DNA of 16,255 nucleotides from JBFJVD01 sp041624375 (GCA_041624375.1 JBFJVD010000035.1:1-16255); one strand, 5' to 3'; counted from the first letter of the stretch, positions 6,522-13,019 are shown. Notes: generated from the sequence alone by a model not told the origin. Numbers and translations are program-made.

Positions 6522-6884
6522 ATGGCAAAGAAATCGCGCAATGAACAGCGTTTGCGGCGGCATCTCCGAGTGCGGGCGAAGATCAGCGGGACCGATGAGC
6601 GCCCGAGGCTGAACATTTTCCGCAGCCTGAATCAGATCTACGCCCAACTCATCGACGATCAATCCGGGCGCACCCTGGCCTCGGCGTCGTCGCTTGAGCA
6701 GGAGATCCGAAGGGAATCGAAAGAGACAAAAACCGAGCAAGCCCGCGCCGTCGGTGAACTGATCGCCCGGCGAGCCAAGGAGCACGGCATCTCCCAGGTC
6801 ATCTTTGATCGTGGCGGGTTTCGCTATCACGGGCGCGTGAAAGCCCTGGCCGAGGGCGCACGCAAGGGCGGGCTTGAGTTCTAG
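6522..6884 (+). CDS. rplR: 50S ribosomal protein L18 (uL18)
   Basis: L18 anchors 5S rRNA to the central protuberance with L5. The 120-residue product is the standard size: a basic N-terminus (MAKKSRNEQRLRRHLRVRAKISG), RPRLNIFRSLNQIYAQLIDDQSGRTLASAS, then a helix with ARAVGELIARRAKEHGI, and VIFDRGGFRYHGRVKALAEGARKGGLEF. ATG 6522 gives the conserved MAKKS-type start; a TTG 12 nt earlier is in frame but lies in the end of rplF. The ribosome site is weak (AAGG about 12 nt upstream), so translation is probably coupled to rplF, whose stop is 1 nt away. Confidence 0.97.
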   Translation: MAKKSRNEQRLRRHLRVRAKISGTDERPRLNIFRSLNQIYAQLIDDQSGRTLASASSLEQEIRRESKETKTEQARAVGELIARRAKEHGISQVIFDRGGFRYHGRVKALAEGARKGGLEF

Positions 6885-6912
6885 CCCGCCGCGATGAACG
6901 GAGACGGATGAC

Positions 6913-7434
6913 GTGAACAGACCCTATCGGGACGACAATCGGGAAGAGCTCGACGAGCGGGTGATCGACATTTCGCGTGTGGCGAAGGTGGTCCGGGGCG
7001 GACGCAGGTTCTCCTTCCGCGTCACGGTCGTCGTGGGAGACAACCGGGGACGGGTGGGCCTGGGTGTGGGAAAGGCGCGCGGTGTTCCGGATGCAATTCG
7101 GAAAGCAGCAGAGCGGGCCCGCGGCGATATGAAGCCGTTCCCGCTCGTCGGCACCACCATCCCGCATGAAATTCATATGAAGTATGGCGGCGCCATGGTC
7201 ATGCTCAAGCCGGCCTCGCCCGGGACCGGGGTGATAGCAGGCGGCGCGGTGCGCGCCGTGCTGGAAGCGGCCGGTGTACGCGACATCCTCACCAAATCGC
7301 TCGGAAGTGCGAATGTGCTCAATGTGGCGCGGGCGACTTTGAAGGGCTTGCGCAGCATGAAGCGGCCCGAGCTGGAGGCCGCCAAGCGTGGCCGTGATCC
7401 CGAGTCCCTCAAGCCATTCTGGGAGCGCTCGTAA
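6913..7434 (+). CDS. rpsE: 30S ribosomal protein S5 (uS5)
   Basis: S5 sits at the mRNA entry site with S3 and S4 and affects decoding accuracy. The 173-residue product has the N-terminal double-stranded-RNA-binding domain (ERVIDISRVAKVVRGGRRFSFRVTVVVGD), GRVGLGVGKARGVPDAIRKA, TIPHEIHMKYGGAMVMLKPASPGTGVIAGGAVRAVLEAAGV and the end SANVLNVARATLKGL, followed by a short basic tail. The GTG start at 6913 follows GGAG at 6899-6902. The 28-nt gap from rplR holds a 5-codon ORF ending 1 nt before this start. The TAA stop directly abuts the ATG of rpmD. Confidence 0.97.
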   Translation: MNRPYRDDNREELDERVIDISRVAKVVRGGRRFSFRVTVVVGDNRGRVGLGVGKARGVPDAIRKAAERARGDMKPFPLVGTTIPHEIHMKYGGAMVMLKPASPGTGVIAGGAVRAVLEAAGVRDILTKSLGSANVLNVARATLKGLRSMKRPELEAAKRGRDPESLKPFWERS

Positions 7435-7626
7435 ATGGCGAAGAAGAAGGCTAAAGCCCTGCGCATCACCCTGGTGAGAAGCCCGATCGGGTACTCGGAG
7501 CGGCAGAAGCGCACGGTCCGGGCTCTGGGTCTGCGCCGGTTGAACCAGACGGTCGAGCGATCCGATTCGCCGTCGATTCGGGGGATGCTTGATCAGGTCC
7601 GTCACTTGGTGACGGTTGAGGAGTAG
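7435..7626 (+). CDS. rpmD: 50S ribosomal protein L30 (uL30)
   Basis: L30 is a small 50S protein found in most, not all, bacterial phyla. The 63-residue product has the family layout: a basic N-terminus (MAKKKAKALRITLVRSPIGYS), then RQKRTVRALGLRRLNQTVERSDSPSIRGMLDQVRHLVTVEE, where the GLRR-x-N and the RGM-x-x-V region are typical. The ATG directly follows the rpsE stop (TAAATG), with GGGAG at 7421-7425 inside rpsE. Its own C-terminus (VTVEE, GAG GAG TAG) doubles as the GGAG ribosome site for rplO. Standard and complete. Confidence 0.97.
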   Translation: MAKKKAKALRITLVRSPIGYSERQKRTVRALGLRRLNQTVERSDSPSIRGMLDQVRHLVTVEE

Positions 7627-7632
7627 GCGTCA

Positions 7633-8331
7633 ATGAAGTTGCACGATCTCAAACCGCGCCGCGGTTCCCGCAAGGGTCGCAAGCGGGTCGGGCGCGGAAT
7701 CAGCGCCGGGCAGGGCAAGACCGCCGGACGCGGTACCAAGGGCGAGGGCGCCCGCGCCGGATCGGGCGGCAAGATCTACCGGCAGGGTGGGAACCTCCCG
7801 TTCTTCCGCCGCCTGCCGTTCAAGCGTGGGTTCACCAATCTGTTCCGCCAGCAGTGGAACGAGGTCAACCTGGAGCAGCTTGAAGGGATCAAGGCCGGCA
7901 CCGAGGTCACACCAGAGATCCTGGCCGAGGCTGGCTTGCTGCGTGATCCGGAGAAGCCGGTGGCAATCCTGGGGCGCGGCGAGGTCTCCGCGGCGATCAA
8001 GGTCCATGCGCACCGCTTCACCATCAGCGCGCGCTCGAAAATCGAGGGAGCGGGCGGTGAAGCGCATCTCTTGCCGCTGGAAGTCGTCGAAGAGGAGCCG
8101 TTCAACGTTATCACGGTCGGCGATCTGCGCGATTTTGATGCCGAGTCCATTGTTACACCGACCGAGCTGGCGGCGGCCGGCCTGCTGGCCGATCCGGCGA
8201 AGCCGGTTGCGCTGCAGGGACGCGGCAGGGTTAAGGTCCCACTCACCGTAAAGGTGCACTTCGCCACCCGATCCGCGAGATCTCGTATCCTCTCGGCCGG
8301 CGGGACGCTGGAAATCGTCGAGGCTGCATGA
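7633..8331 (+). CDS. rplO: 50S ribosomal protein L15 (uL15) with duplicated C-terminal domain
   Basis: L15 is a late-assembling 50S protein with an extended basic N-terminus. Residues 1-77 are typical: LKPRRGSRKGRKRVGRGISAGQGKTAGRGTKGEGAR, then FKRGFTNLF. The protein is 232 residues, well above the usual 145-160, because the C-terminal L15 domain occurs twice. Residues 78-150 and 160-232 align without gaps over 73 positions with 32 identities by hand count (about 44%); shared blocks are VTP, AGLL-x-DP-x-KPVA, GRG, SARS-x-I and AGG. A nine-residue acidic linker joins them. Both copies look like intact L15 domains, so this is not a frameshift or an assembly repeat. The start follows GAGGAG in the end of rpmD. 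Its TGA overlaps a 15-codon ORF leading into secY. Confidence 0.96.
   Translation: MKLHDLKPRRGSRKGRKRVGRGISAGQGKTAGRGTKGEGARAGSGGKIYRQGGNLPFFRRLPFKRGFTNLFRQQWNEVNLEQLEGIKAGTEVTPEILAEAGLLRDPEKPVAILGRGEVSAAIKVHAHRFTISARSKIEGAGGEAHLLPLEVVEEEPFNVITVGDLRDFDAESIVTPTELAAAGLLADPAKPVALQGRGRVKVPLTVKVHFATRSARSRILSAGGTLEIVEAA
7864..8328 (+). repeat. Diverged tandem domain repeat within rplO
   Basis: Copy 1 is codons 78-150 (7864-8082) and copy 2 is codons 160-232 (8110-8328), each 73 codons, with a 27-nt linker. The similarity is at the protein level (32 of 73 identical, no gaps) and is much weaker at the DNA level, so the duplication is old and both copies have been kept under selection. Confidence 0.85.
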
Positions 8332-8375
8332 AACCACTCTGGCTGTGGCTGTGGGCGAAAGGTAACTGGCGATGA
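8328..8375 (+). CDS. Possible 15-residue Trp-rich peptide bridging rplO and secY
   Basis: This 15-codon ORF encodes MKPLWLWLWAKGNWR. Its ATG overlaps the TGA of rplO (ATGA, 8328-8331), and its TGA overlaps the ATG of secY (ATGA, 8372-8375), so it fills the 40-nt gap exactly. GAGG at 8320-8323 is 4 nt before the ATG. Four of the fifteen residues are Trp, with Lys and Arg near the ends, so it could be a membrane-active or ribosome-acting leader peptide, or only a device that carries ribosomes from rplO to secY. The TGGCTG repeat underlying WLWLW could also arise by chance. I do not recognise a family. Confidence 0.3.
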   Translation: MKPLWLWLWAKGNWR

Positions 8376-9709
8376 GACGATCGATCTGGCGCTTTCTGTT
8401 TATCTCGGATGAGATCCGCAACCGGCTCCTGATCACGTTTGGGCTGCTGGCCATCTACCGGCTGGCCGCCCATGTCCCGGTGCCGGGTATCGACCGGCAG
8501 GCAGTCGCCGGGATCTTTGGAGCCGGCGGGAGCGGCACCACGGTCTTTGGCTTGCTCGACTTGCTCTCGGGCGGCACCGTCTCGAATTTCTCTGTGCTGG
8601 CGATGGGCGTCTATCCCTACATTACTGCCCAGATTATCCTGCAGCTGCTCGTGCCGATCGTGCCCGCACTTCAGGCACGCATGGAAGACGATCCGCGCGA
8701 GGGTCGCAAGTGGATGGAGAAGTGGACCTACTACCTGGCCCTCCCCATGGCTTCGCTCACGGCGATCGGCCAGATTCGCCTCTTCCAGCAATTCGCTCCG
8801 GCAGGCTCGGATGTGCTTACCTTTCCGCTTGGCTTCAACCTGCCGACGGTGACGCTCATCGTGACCATGACCACTGGCACGATGTTCGCCATCTGGCTCG
8901 GCGAGTTGATTTCCGAGTTCGGCATCCGCAACCAGGGGCTCTCGCTGATCATTTTCGCCGGCATCGTTTCGCAGATCCCGATCAACCTCAGCCAGCTGCT
9001 GGCGGATCAGCAGCAGCGGGTTCCGCTGATCGCCTTCCTGGCGCTGCTGACTCTGGCGACGATCTTCGTCATCGTCTATGTTCAGGAAGGGCGACGCAAT
9101 GTCCCGGTGATGTATCCGGGGCGGCGGATGGGCAATCGTATGTCGATGCCCGTGAAGGGGACGCTGCCCTTGATGGTCAATATGGCCGGCATGATCCCGC
9201 TCATCTTCGCCCAGTCCATTCTCACCTTCCCGGCGGTCCTGGCACAATTTTTCATCGGTTCGACGAATCCGACGGTTCAGAACATCGCCCTCTGGCTTCA
9301 GGAAACCTTCGGCGGAATCAGTCCGACATACTGGGTGCTCTACTTTCTGATGGTGGTCGCCTTCACCTTCTTCTACACCGATGTGCTCTTCGCACAGCAG
9401 AACTACGGAGAAAACCTTAAGCGCTCAGGGGCACAGGTTCCTGGCGTGACCAAAGGGGTGCAAACCCAGCGCTATCTCACACGCGTTCTCCGGCGGATCA
9501 CCTTCCCGGGCGCGATGCTGCTCGGCGTCGTGGCGATCATGCCCTTCCTGGTCGGGCTGATCTATCCGGTCGGCGGTGGTCAGACGGGGCTGCTGCTCGT
9601 TTCATCCGCCGGGCTCCTGATCGTCGTCGGCGTGGTGCGAGACACCTACCGCTCGATCGAAGCCGAACTCAAGCTGCGGGGGTACGATTCGGCGCTGCTG
9701 GTGCGCTGA
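8372..9709 (+). CDS. secY: Preprotein translocase channel subunit SecY
   Basis: SecY is the membrane pore of the general secretion pathway, working with SecE, SecG, SecA and the ribosome. The 445-residue product has the family length and ten predicted membrane segments: near residues 18-34, 76-97, 118-135, 158-178, 189-208, 217-237, 267-290, 321-341, 378-398 and 405-423. Motifs include HVPVPGID after segment 1, MGVYPYITAQIILQLL (the plug and segment 2 area), NQGLSLIIFAGI, and the cytoplasmic loop SGAQVPGVTKGVQTQRYL, followed by the ending RSIEAELKLRGYDSALL. AAAGG at 8358-8362 is 9 nt before the ATG. Its place after rplO and before adk is the classic spc-operon order. Confidence 0.98.
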   Translation: MRRSIWRFLFISDEIRNRLLITFGLLAIYRLAAHVPVPGIDRQAVAGIFGAGGSGTTVFGLLDLLSGGTVSNFSVLAMGVYPYITAQIILQLLVPIVPALQARMEDDPREGRKWMEKWTYYLALPMASLTAIGQIRLFQQFAPAGSDVLTFPLGFNLPTVTLIVTMTTGTMFAIWLGELISEFGIRNQGLSLIIFAGIVSQIPINLSQLLADQQQRVPLIAFLALLTLATIFVIVYVQEGRRNVPVMYPGRRMGNRMSMPVKGTLPLMVNMAGMIPLIFAQSILTFPAVLAQFFIGSTNPTVQNIALWLQETFGGISPTYWVLYFLMVVAFTFFYTDVLFAQQNYGENLKRSGAQVPGVTKGVQTQRYLTRVLRRITFPGAMLLGVVAIMPFLVGLIYPVGGGQTGLLLVSSAGLLIVVGVVRDTYRSIEAELKLRGYDSALLVR

Positions 9710-9731
9710 TCGGGATGGAAGTGGAACGCTG

Positions 9732-10394
9732 ATGGCGACATACTTGCTGCTGCTGGGCACCCCTGGTGCCGGCAAGGGGACTCAGGCCAAGCGACTCAGC
9801 GAATCGCTCTCGATCCCGCATATCTCCAGCGGCGATCTGTTTCGCGAACATCTCGATGAGCAAACCGAGCTCGGCAAGCTGGCACAGCGCTACATGTCCA
9901 GCGGAGACCTCGTCCCCGATGATGTGACGATCCAGATGGTGCACGAGCGCCTCTCGCGCGAGGACGCCCGGGGCGGCGCAATTCTCGATGGATTCCCACG
10001 GACGCCGACACAGGCTCAGGCACTTGATGAGATGCTTGCAGCCAACGGCGAAGGCATCGCAGCTGTCCTGTTTATCAAGGTTTCTGAAGCTACAGTCATA
10101 CGGCGTCTCGGCGGGCGCAGGATGTGCCGCGCGAAGGGCCATATCTATCACGTGGAATTTAACCCGCCAGACGTCGAAGGCATCTGCGACCTTGACGGGT
10201 CCGAACTCTACCAGCGAGAGGACGACCAGGCGGACACGGTCTCTAATCGAATCCGGATTTATTTCGAGCAAACCGCCCCGTTGATCGATTACTACCGATC
10301 CAAGGGGGTGCTGGTGGAGGTCGATGGCGAGGGCACGATCGAGGTCGTTACTCAGGGGATGCTCGAGGCGCTCCCCGAGGCGGCGAGTCAATGA
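9732..10394 (+). CDS. adk: Adenylate kinase, long form with partly lost LID zinc site
   Basis: Adenylate kinase catalyses ATP + AMP = 2 ADP in the cytoplasm. The 220-residue product has the P-loop GTPGAGKGT (residues 9-17), the AMP-binding segment SSGDLFREH, the DGFPRTPTQAQAL motif (86-97) and QREDD (161-165). The LID domain spans about 127-165. In zinc-type enzymes the LID has C-x2-C and C-x2-C/D; here it reads C132, K135, C152, D155. One cysteine is replaced by lysine, so metal binding is doubtful. The secY-adk gap holds a 5-codon ORF ending TGATG on this start. The stop overlaps map as ATGA. Function as a kinase is not in doubt. Confidence 0.98.
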   Translation: MATYLLLLGTPGAGKGTQAKRLSESLSIPHISSGDLFREHLDEQTELGKLAQRYMSSGDLVPDDVTIQMVHERLSREDARGGAILDGFPRTPTQAQALDEMLAANGEGIAAVLFIKVSEATVIRRLGGRRMCRAKGHIYHVEFNPPDVEGICDLDGSELYQREDDQADTVSNRIRIYFEQTAPLIDYYRSKGVLVEVDGEGTIEVVTQGMLEALPEAASQ

Positions 10395-11266
10395 GCATGC
10401 GACGCGGGGTTGTTCTGAAGAGCGTTCGTGAGCTGGAGATCATGCGAGCAGCTGGCAGGATCAATGCGCTGGCGCTCTGCGAGGCTTGCGCCCTTGTGCG
10501 CCCCGGCGTCTCGACTGCGGCCATCGACGCGGCGGCCGTTGAAGTGCTCCGGCGCTACGGCGCAGGCACTTCGTTCCTGAATTACCCCGGCCCTTATCCG
10601 TACCCGGCGGTGACCACGATTTCGGTGAACGATGAGCTGGTGCATGGCATCCCTGGCCCTCGGATCCTCGAGGAGGGCGACATCGTCAGCATTGATTGCG
10701 GCTCGGTGGTGGACGGCTTTGTTGGCGATTCGGCGCTAACGGTGGCTGTAGGCCAGGTTTCGGACGAAGCTCAGCGATTGATCGACGCCACTCGTGAGGC
10801 GCTGTTCGTCGGCATCGCTCAAATGAAGGTGGGCAACCACACGGGGGACGTCTCGGCTGCGATTCAGGCGTATGTTGAGTCCCAAGGGTTCAACGTGGTG
10901 CGCGAATACACCGGCCACGGCGTCGGGCGCCAGATGCATGAGGATCCGCAGGTGCCCAACCATGGGCGTCCGGGGACCGGCATGCTGCTTCGGGCCGGGA
11001 TGACGATCGCCCTTGAGCCGATGGTGCTGGCCGGTTCACCGGCCACTCGAGTGGGCGAGGATCAATGGACGGTTTCGTCACGCGACGGGCGCCTGACGGC
11101 GCATTTTGAGCACACAGTCGCCGTGACCGACGACGGCCCTCGCATCCTGACCGCGCTCGAAGGCAAGGATCTGGACGCAGTACCTGATCCTCGGTATAAT
11201 TCATACTTTGCCGGTTTGCCCCAGCCGGCCGAAGAGCAAATTGGGGCTGCAGCGCGAGAGGAGTAA
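10391..11266 (+). CDS. map: Methionine aminopeptidase, type I
   Basis: This enzyme removes the initiator methionine from new proteins, a partner of the ribosome-exit machinery encoded around it. The two-metal site is complete: D102 (SIDCG), D113 (VGDSA), H176 (GHGVGR), E209 (ALEPM) and E240 (FEHTV); H85 (VHGIPG) and H183 (MHEDP) are also present. The product is 291 residues against about 250 for the minimal type I form; roughly 35 residues after ILTALEG form a low-conservation C-terminal tail. That tail is encoded over a promoter-like sequence (11172-11200). The ATG overlaps the adk stop (ATGA); an ATG two codons later is also possible. Confidence 0.98.
   Translation: MSMRRGVVLKSVRELEIMRAAGRINALALCEACALVRPGVSTAAIDAAAVEVLRRYGAGTSFLNYPGPYPYPAVTTISVNDELVHGIPGPRILEEGDIVSIDCGSVVDGFVGDSALTVAVGQVSDEAQRLIDATREALFVGIAQMKVGNHTGDVSAAIQAYVESQGFNVVREYTGHGVGRQMHEDPQVPNHGRPGTGMLLRAGMTIALEPMVLAGSPATRVGEDQWTVSSRDGRLTAHFEHTVAVTDDGPRILTALEGKDLDAVPDPRYNSYFAGLPQPAEEQIGAAAREE
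11172..11200 (+). promoter_or_regulatory. Candidate sigma-70 promoter inside the 3' end of map
   Basis: A perfect TATAAT -10 box (11195-11200) is preceded, across a 17-bp spacer, by TGGACG (11172-11177), which matches TTGACA at four of six positions. Transcripts would begin near 11207, within map, giving a leader of about 67 nt before rpmJ. In DNA this GC-rich a perfect TATAAT is uncommon. It would let the alpha operon (rpmJ to rplQ, including rpoA) be made apart from the S10/spc transcript. Confidence 0.55.
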
Positions 11267-11273
11267 GGCAGCG

Positions 11274-11387
11274 ATGAAGGTTTCATCTTCGGTGCGTAAA
11301 CGCTGTCCGAAGTGTAAAGTTGTCAAGCGGCGCGGGAAGGTCTATGTGATCTGCGAAAACCCGCGCCATAAGCAGCGACAGGGATAG
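11274..11387 (+). CDS. rpmJ: 50S ribosomal protein L36 (bL36), zinc form
   Basis: L36 is the smallest 50S protein. The 37-residue product MKVSSSVRKRCPKCKVVKRR... has the family pattern with zinc ligands C11, C14, C27 and H32, and the ending NPRHKQRQG. The ATG follows the map stop by 7 nt, with GGAG (11260-11263) and AAGG (11265-11268) upstream. In many bacteria infA, encoding IF-1, lies between map and rpmJ; here there is no room for it. If the promoter inside map is real, this is the first gene of the alpha-operon transcript. Confidence 0.98.
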   Translation: MKVSSSVRKRCPKCKVVKRRGKVYVICENPRHKQRQG

Positions 11388-11390
11388 GCT

Positions 11391-11780
11391 ATGGCAAGGA
11401 TTGAAGGCATTGACTTACCCCGCGACAAGCGGGTGGAGATAGGCCTGACCTACATCCACGGCATCGGCCGAAGCACCTCGCAGCGGGCTCTGCAGACCGC
11501 TGGCGTCTCTCCGGACACGCGTGTGCGTGATTTGACGGAGGACGAGATCACGGCGTTGCGCGACTACATCAGCCAGAACCTTGTTGTCGAAGGCGACCTG
11601 CGCCGAGAGGTTCAGCTGAACATCAAGCGCCTGATCGAGATCGGCTGCTATCGAGGTCTGCGTCATCGACGGAGCTTGCCCGTTCGCGGGCAGCGGACGC
11701 GGACGAATGCGCGCACCCGCAAGGGGCCGAAGAAGACGGTCGCCGGGCGTGGTCGGCGGCGGGGCGCGAAGAAGAAGTAG
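11391..11780 (+). CDS. rpsM: 30S ribosomal protein S13 (uS13)
   Basis: S13 lies in the 30S head, bridges to L5, and touches the P-site tRNA through its basic tail. The 129-residue product has MARIEGIDLPRDKRVEIGLTYIHGIGRSTSQRAL (N-terminal helix-hairpin domain), the middle ITALRDYISQNLVVEGDLRREVQLNIKRLIEIGCYRGLRHRR, and the arginine- and lysine-rich tail (RGQRTRTNARTRKGPKK and onward). It starts 3 nt after rpmJ with GGGATAGG just upstream, across the rpmJ stop. It is followed by an unusually long 128-nt spacer before rpsK. Confidence 0.98.
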   Translation: MARIEGIDLPRDKRVEIGLTYIHGIGRSTSQRALQTAGVSPDTRVRDLTEDEITALRDYISQNLVVEGDLRREVQLNIKRLIEIGCYRGLRHRRSLPVRGQRTRTNARTRKGPKKTVAGRGRRRGAKKK

Positions 11781-11908
11781 GCATCATCGGATTGAGCCAG
11801 CTGCGACATGGCGACGGCAGGGGTCCTTCCGCCCCACGGCTGCGCTGTCGTTTTGGTCTGCAGCGGCGATTCATCTGAAGCCAACGACACAGAGGCGAGA
11901 TAGGGCAA
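11781..11908 (+). other. 128-nt spacer between rpsM and rpsK, with a possible 31-codon ORF
   Basis: This is the longest gap in the window. It holds an ATG-started 31-codon ORF (11808-11903) whose TAG lies 5 nt before the rpsK start, giving a peptide beginning MATAGVLPPHGCAVVLVC and ending in an acidic, polar stretch. No strong ribosome site precedes it. A weak GGGG-N8-CCCC hairpin (11820-11835) is also present. I see no convincing promoter. The spacer might be a leader or a processing site; I cannot say which. Confidence 0.35.
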
Positions 11909-12307
11909 ATGGCACGTAGGCAAACACGAAGCGCGCGCGGCACTCGCAAGACGAAGCGAGCCCTGTCGCATGGCCAGCTTCATATCCATGCCACCTTCAA
12001 CAATACGATCATCACGATCACCGACACCCAGGGCAACACCGTGGTGTGGGGGAGCGCGGGGGCGTCGGGCTTCAAAGGCTCACGCAAGAGCACGCCGTAT
12101 GCCGCGCGGGTGGCGACGGAGCAGGCGCTTGGCGCCGCTCAGGATATGGGGCTGCAGGAATTGGATGTGTTCGTCAAGGGACCCGGACCCGGGCGTGAGG
12201 CGGCGATTCGCGCCGTCCAGGGCGCGGGGATCAAGGTCCGCTCCATCAGCGACGTGACGCCGATCCCGCACAACGGGTGCCGACCGCCCAAAAAGCGCCG
12301 GGTCTAA
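11909..12307 (+). CDS. rpsK: 30S ribosomal protein S11 (uS11)
   Basis: S11 lies on the 30S platform near the mRNA exit and E site. The 132-residue product has a basic N-terminus (MARRQTRSARGTRKTKRALSHGQLHIHATFNNTIITITD), GNTVVWGSAGASGFKGSRKSTPYAARVATEQA, the KGPGPGREAAIRAVQGAGI motif and the invariant ending VTPIPHNGCRPPKKRRV. AGGG a few nt before the ATG and a GAGGCGAG stretch (from about 11892) serve as possible ribosome sites. The gene is complete and standard; the long upstream gap is the only oddity. Confidence 0.98.
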   Translation: MARRQTRSARGTRKTKRALSHGQLHIHATFNNTIITITDTQGNTVVWGSAGASGFKGSRKSTPYAARVATEQALGAAQDMGLQELDVFVKGPGPGREAAIRAVQGAGIKVRSISDVTPIPHNGCRPPKKRRV

Positions 12308-12328
12308 TTCGGGAGGAACCCAAGACGT

Positions 12329-12967
12329 ATGGCACGCTATACAGGTCCCGTCTGCAAGCTCTGTCGACGGGAAGGCGAAAAGCTCTTCCTCAAGGGGCAG
12401 AAGTGCTACACGCCGAAGTGCCCCATCGAACGGCGCAGCTATCCACCCGGCGAGCATGGCCGGGAGGCGCAGTTCCGGCGCCGACGCGTATCGGACTACC
12501 ACCGGCAGCTGCGCGAGAAGCAGAAGATGCGACGGATCTATGGTGTGCTCGAACGCCAATTCCGCCGCTACTACCGCTACGCGCTGCAGAAGCGCGGTCT
12601 GACGGGCGAGACTTTGCTTCAGTCGCTCGAGCGCCGGCTGGACAATGTCGTCTTCCGGCTGGGATTTGCCGAGAATCGAAATCACGCCCGTCAGCTGGTG
12701 ACGCACGGTCACTTCAACGTGAACGGCCGCCGAACCGACGTTCCCTCGATGCTGCTTCGGCCAGGAGATGAAGTGGAAGTGCGGGATGGCTCGCGCCGCC
12801 GCACGTACTTCAAGGAGCTTCCCGAGCTTGCCGAGTCGCGGACGGCTCCGCGCTGGCTGGAGCGGGATACGAAGGCCATTCGTGGCAAGATGCTCCAGCT
12901 GCCGGAGCGGCAGGATATCGACGCCAGTTTGAACGAGCAGCTGGTGGTTGAGTTTTATTCTCGCTAA
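12329..12967 (+). CDS. rpsD: 30S ribosomal protein S4 (uS4), zinc form
   Basis: S4 is a primary assembly protein of the 30S body and, in E. coli, the repressor of the alpha operon. The 212-residue product has zinc ligands C9, C12, C26 and C31 in PVCKLCRREGEKLFLKGQKCYTPKC. An S4 RNA-binding domain begins near residue 99 (RRLDNVVFRLGFAENRNHARQLVTHGHFNVNGRRTDVPSMLLRPGDEVEVRD). It ends ASLNEQLVVEFYSR. GGAGG (12312-12316) is 12 nt before the ATG, a longish spacing. A 53-nt gap with a hairpin separates it from rpoA. Confidence 0.98.
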   Translation: MARYTGPVCKLCRREGEKLFLKGQKCYTPKCPIERRSYPPGEHGREAQFRRRRVSDYHRQLREKQKMRRIYGVLERQFRRYYRYALQKRGLTGETLLQSLERRLDNVVFRLGFAENRNHARQLVTHGHFNVNGRRTDVPSMLLRPGDEVEVRDGSRRRTYFKELPELAESRTAPRWLERDTKAIRGKMLQLPERQDIDASLNEQLVVEFYSR

Positions 12968-12971
12968 GCCA

Positions 12972-13019
12972 ATGGATTCGGCTTGGCACGGTCGACCGAC
13001 CGTGCGTTTGGAGGGTTAG
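12972..13019 (+). other. 15-codon ORF spanning the rpsD-rpoA gap
   Basis: An ATG 4 nt after the rpsD stop opens a 15-codon frame encoding MDSAWHGRPTVRLEG; its TAG ends 1 nt before the GTG of rpoA. There is no clear ribosome site. It overlaps the hairpin at 12986-13005. It is listed because similar mini-frames fill other gaps here. It may be chance. Confidence 0.2.
12986..13005 (+). promoter_or_regulatory. Perfect hairpin upstream of rpoA
   Basis: The arms GCACGGTC (12986-12993) and GACCGTGC (12998-13005) form an 8-bp perfect stem with a 4-nt loop (GACC), in the 53-nt rpsD-rpoA gap. The rpoA ribosome site GGAGGG (13010-13015) starts 4 nt after the stem. There is no T-run, so it is more likely to affect processing, RNA stability or rpoA initiation than to terminate. 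Its role is inferred only from position. Confidence 0.5.

Noticed and set aside
8338..8355. Short tandem TGGCTG-type repeat between rplO and secY
   Set aside because: Only about two units; too short to call a repeat element, though it underlies the WLWLW of the small frame.
11853..11880. Possible promoter (TTGGTC) in the rpsM-rpsK spacer
   Set aside because: No acceptable -10 box at 16-18 bp spacing.
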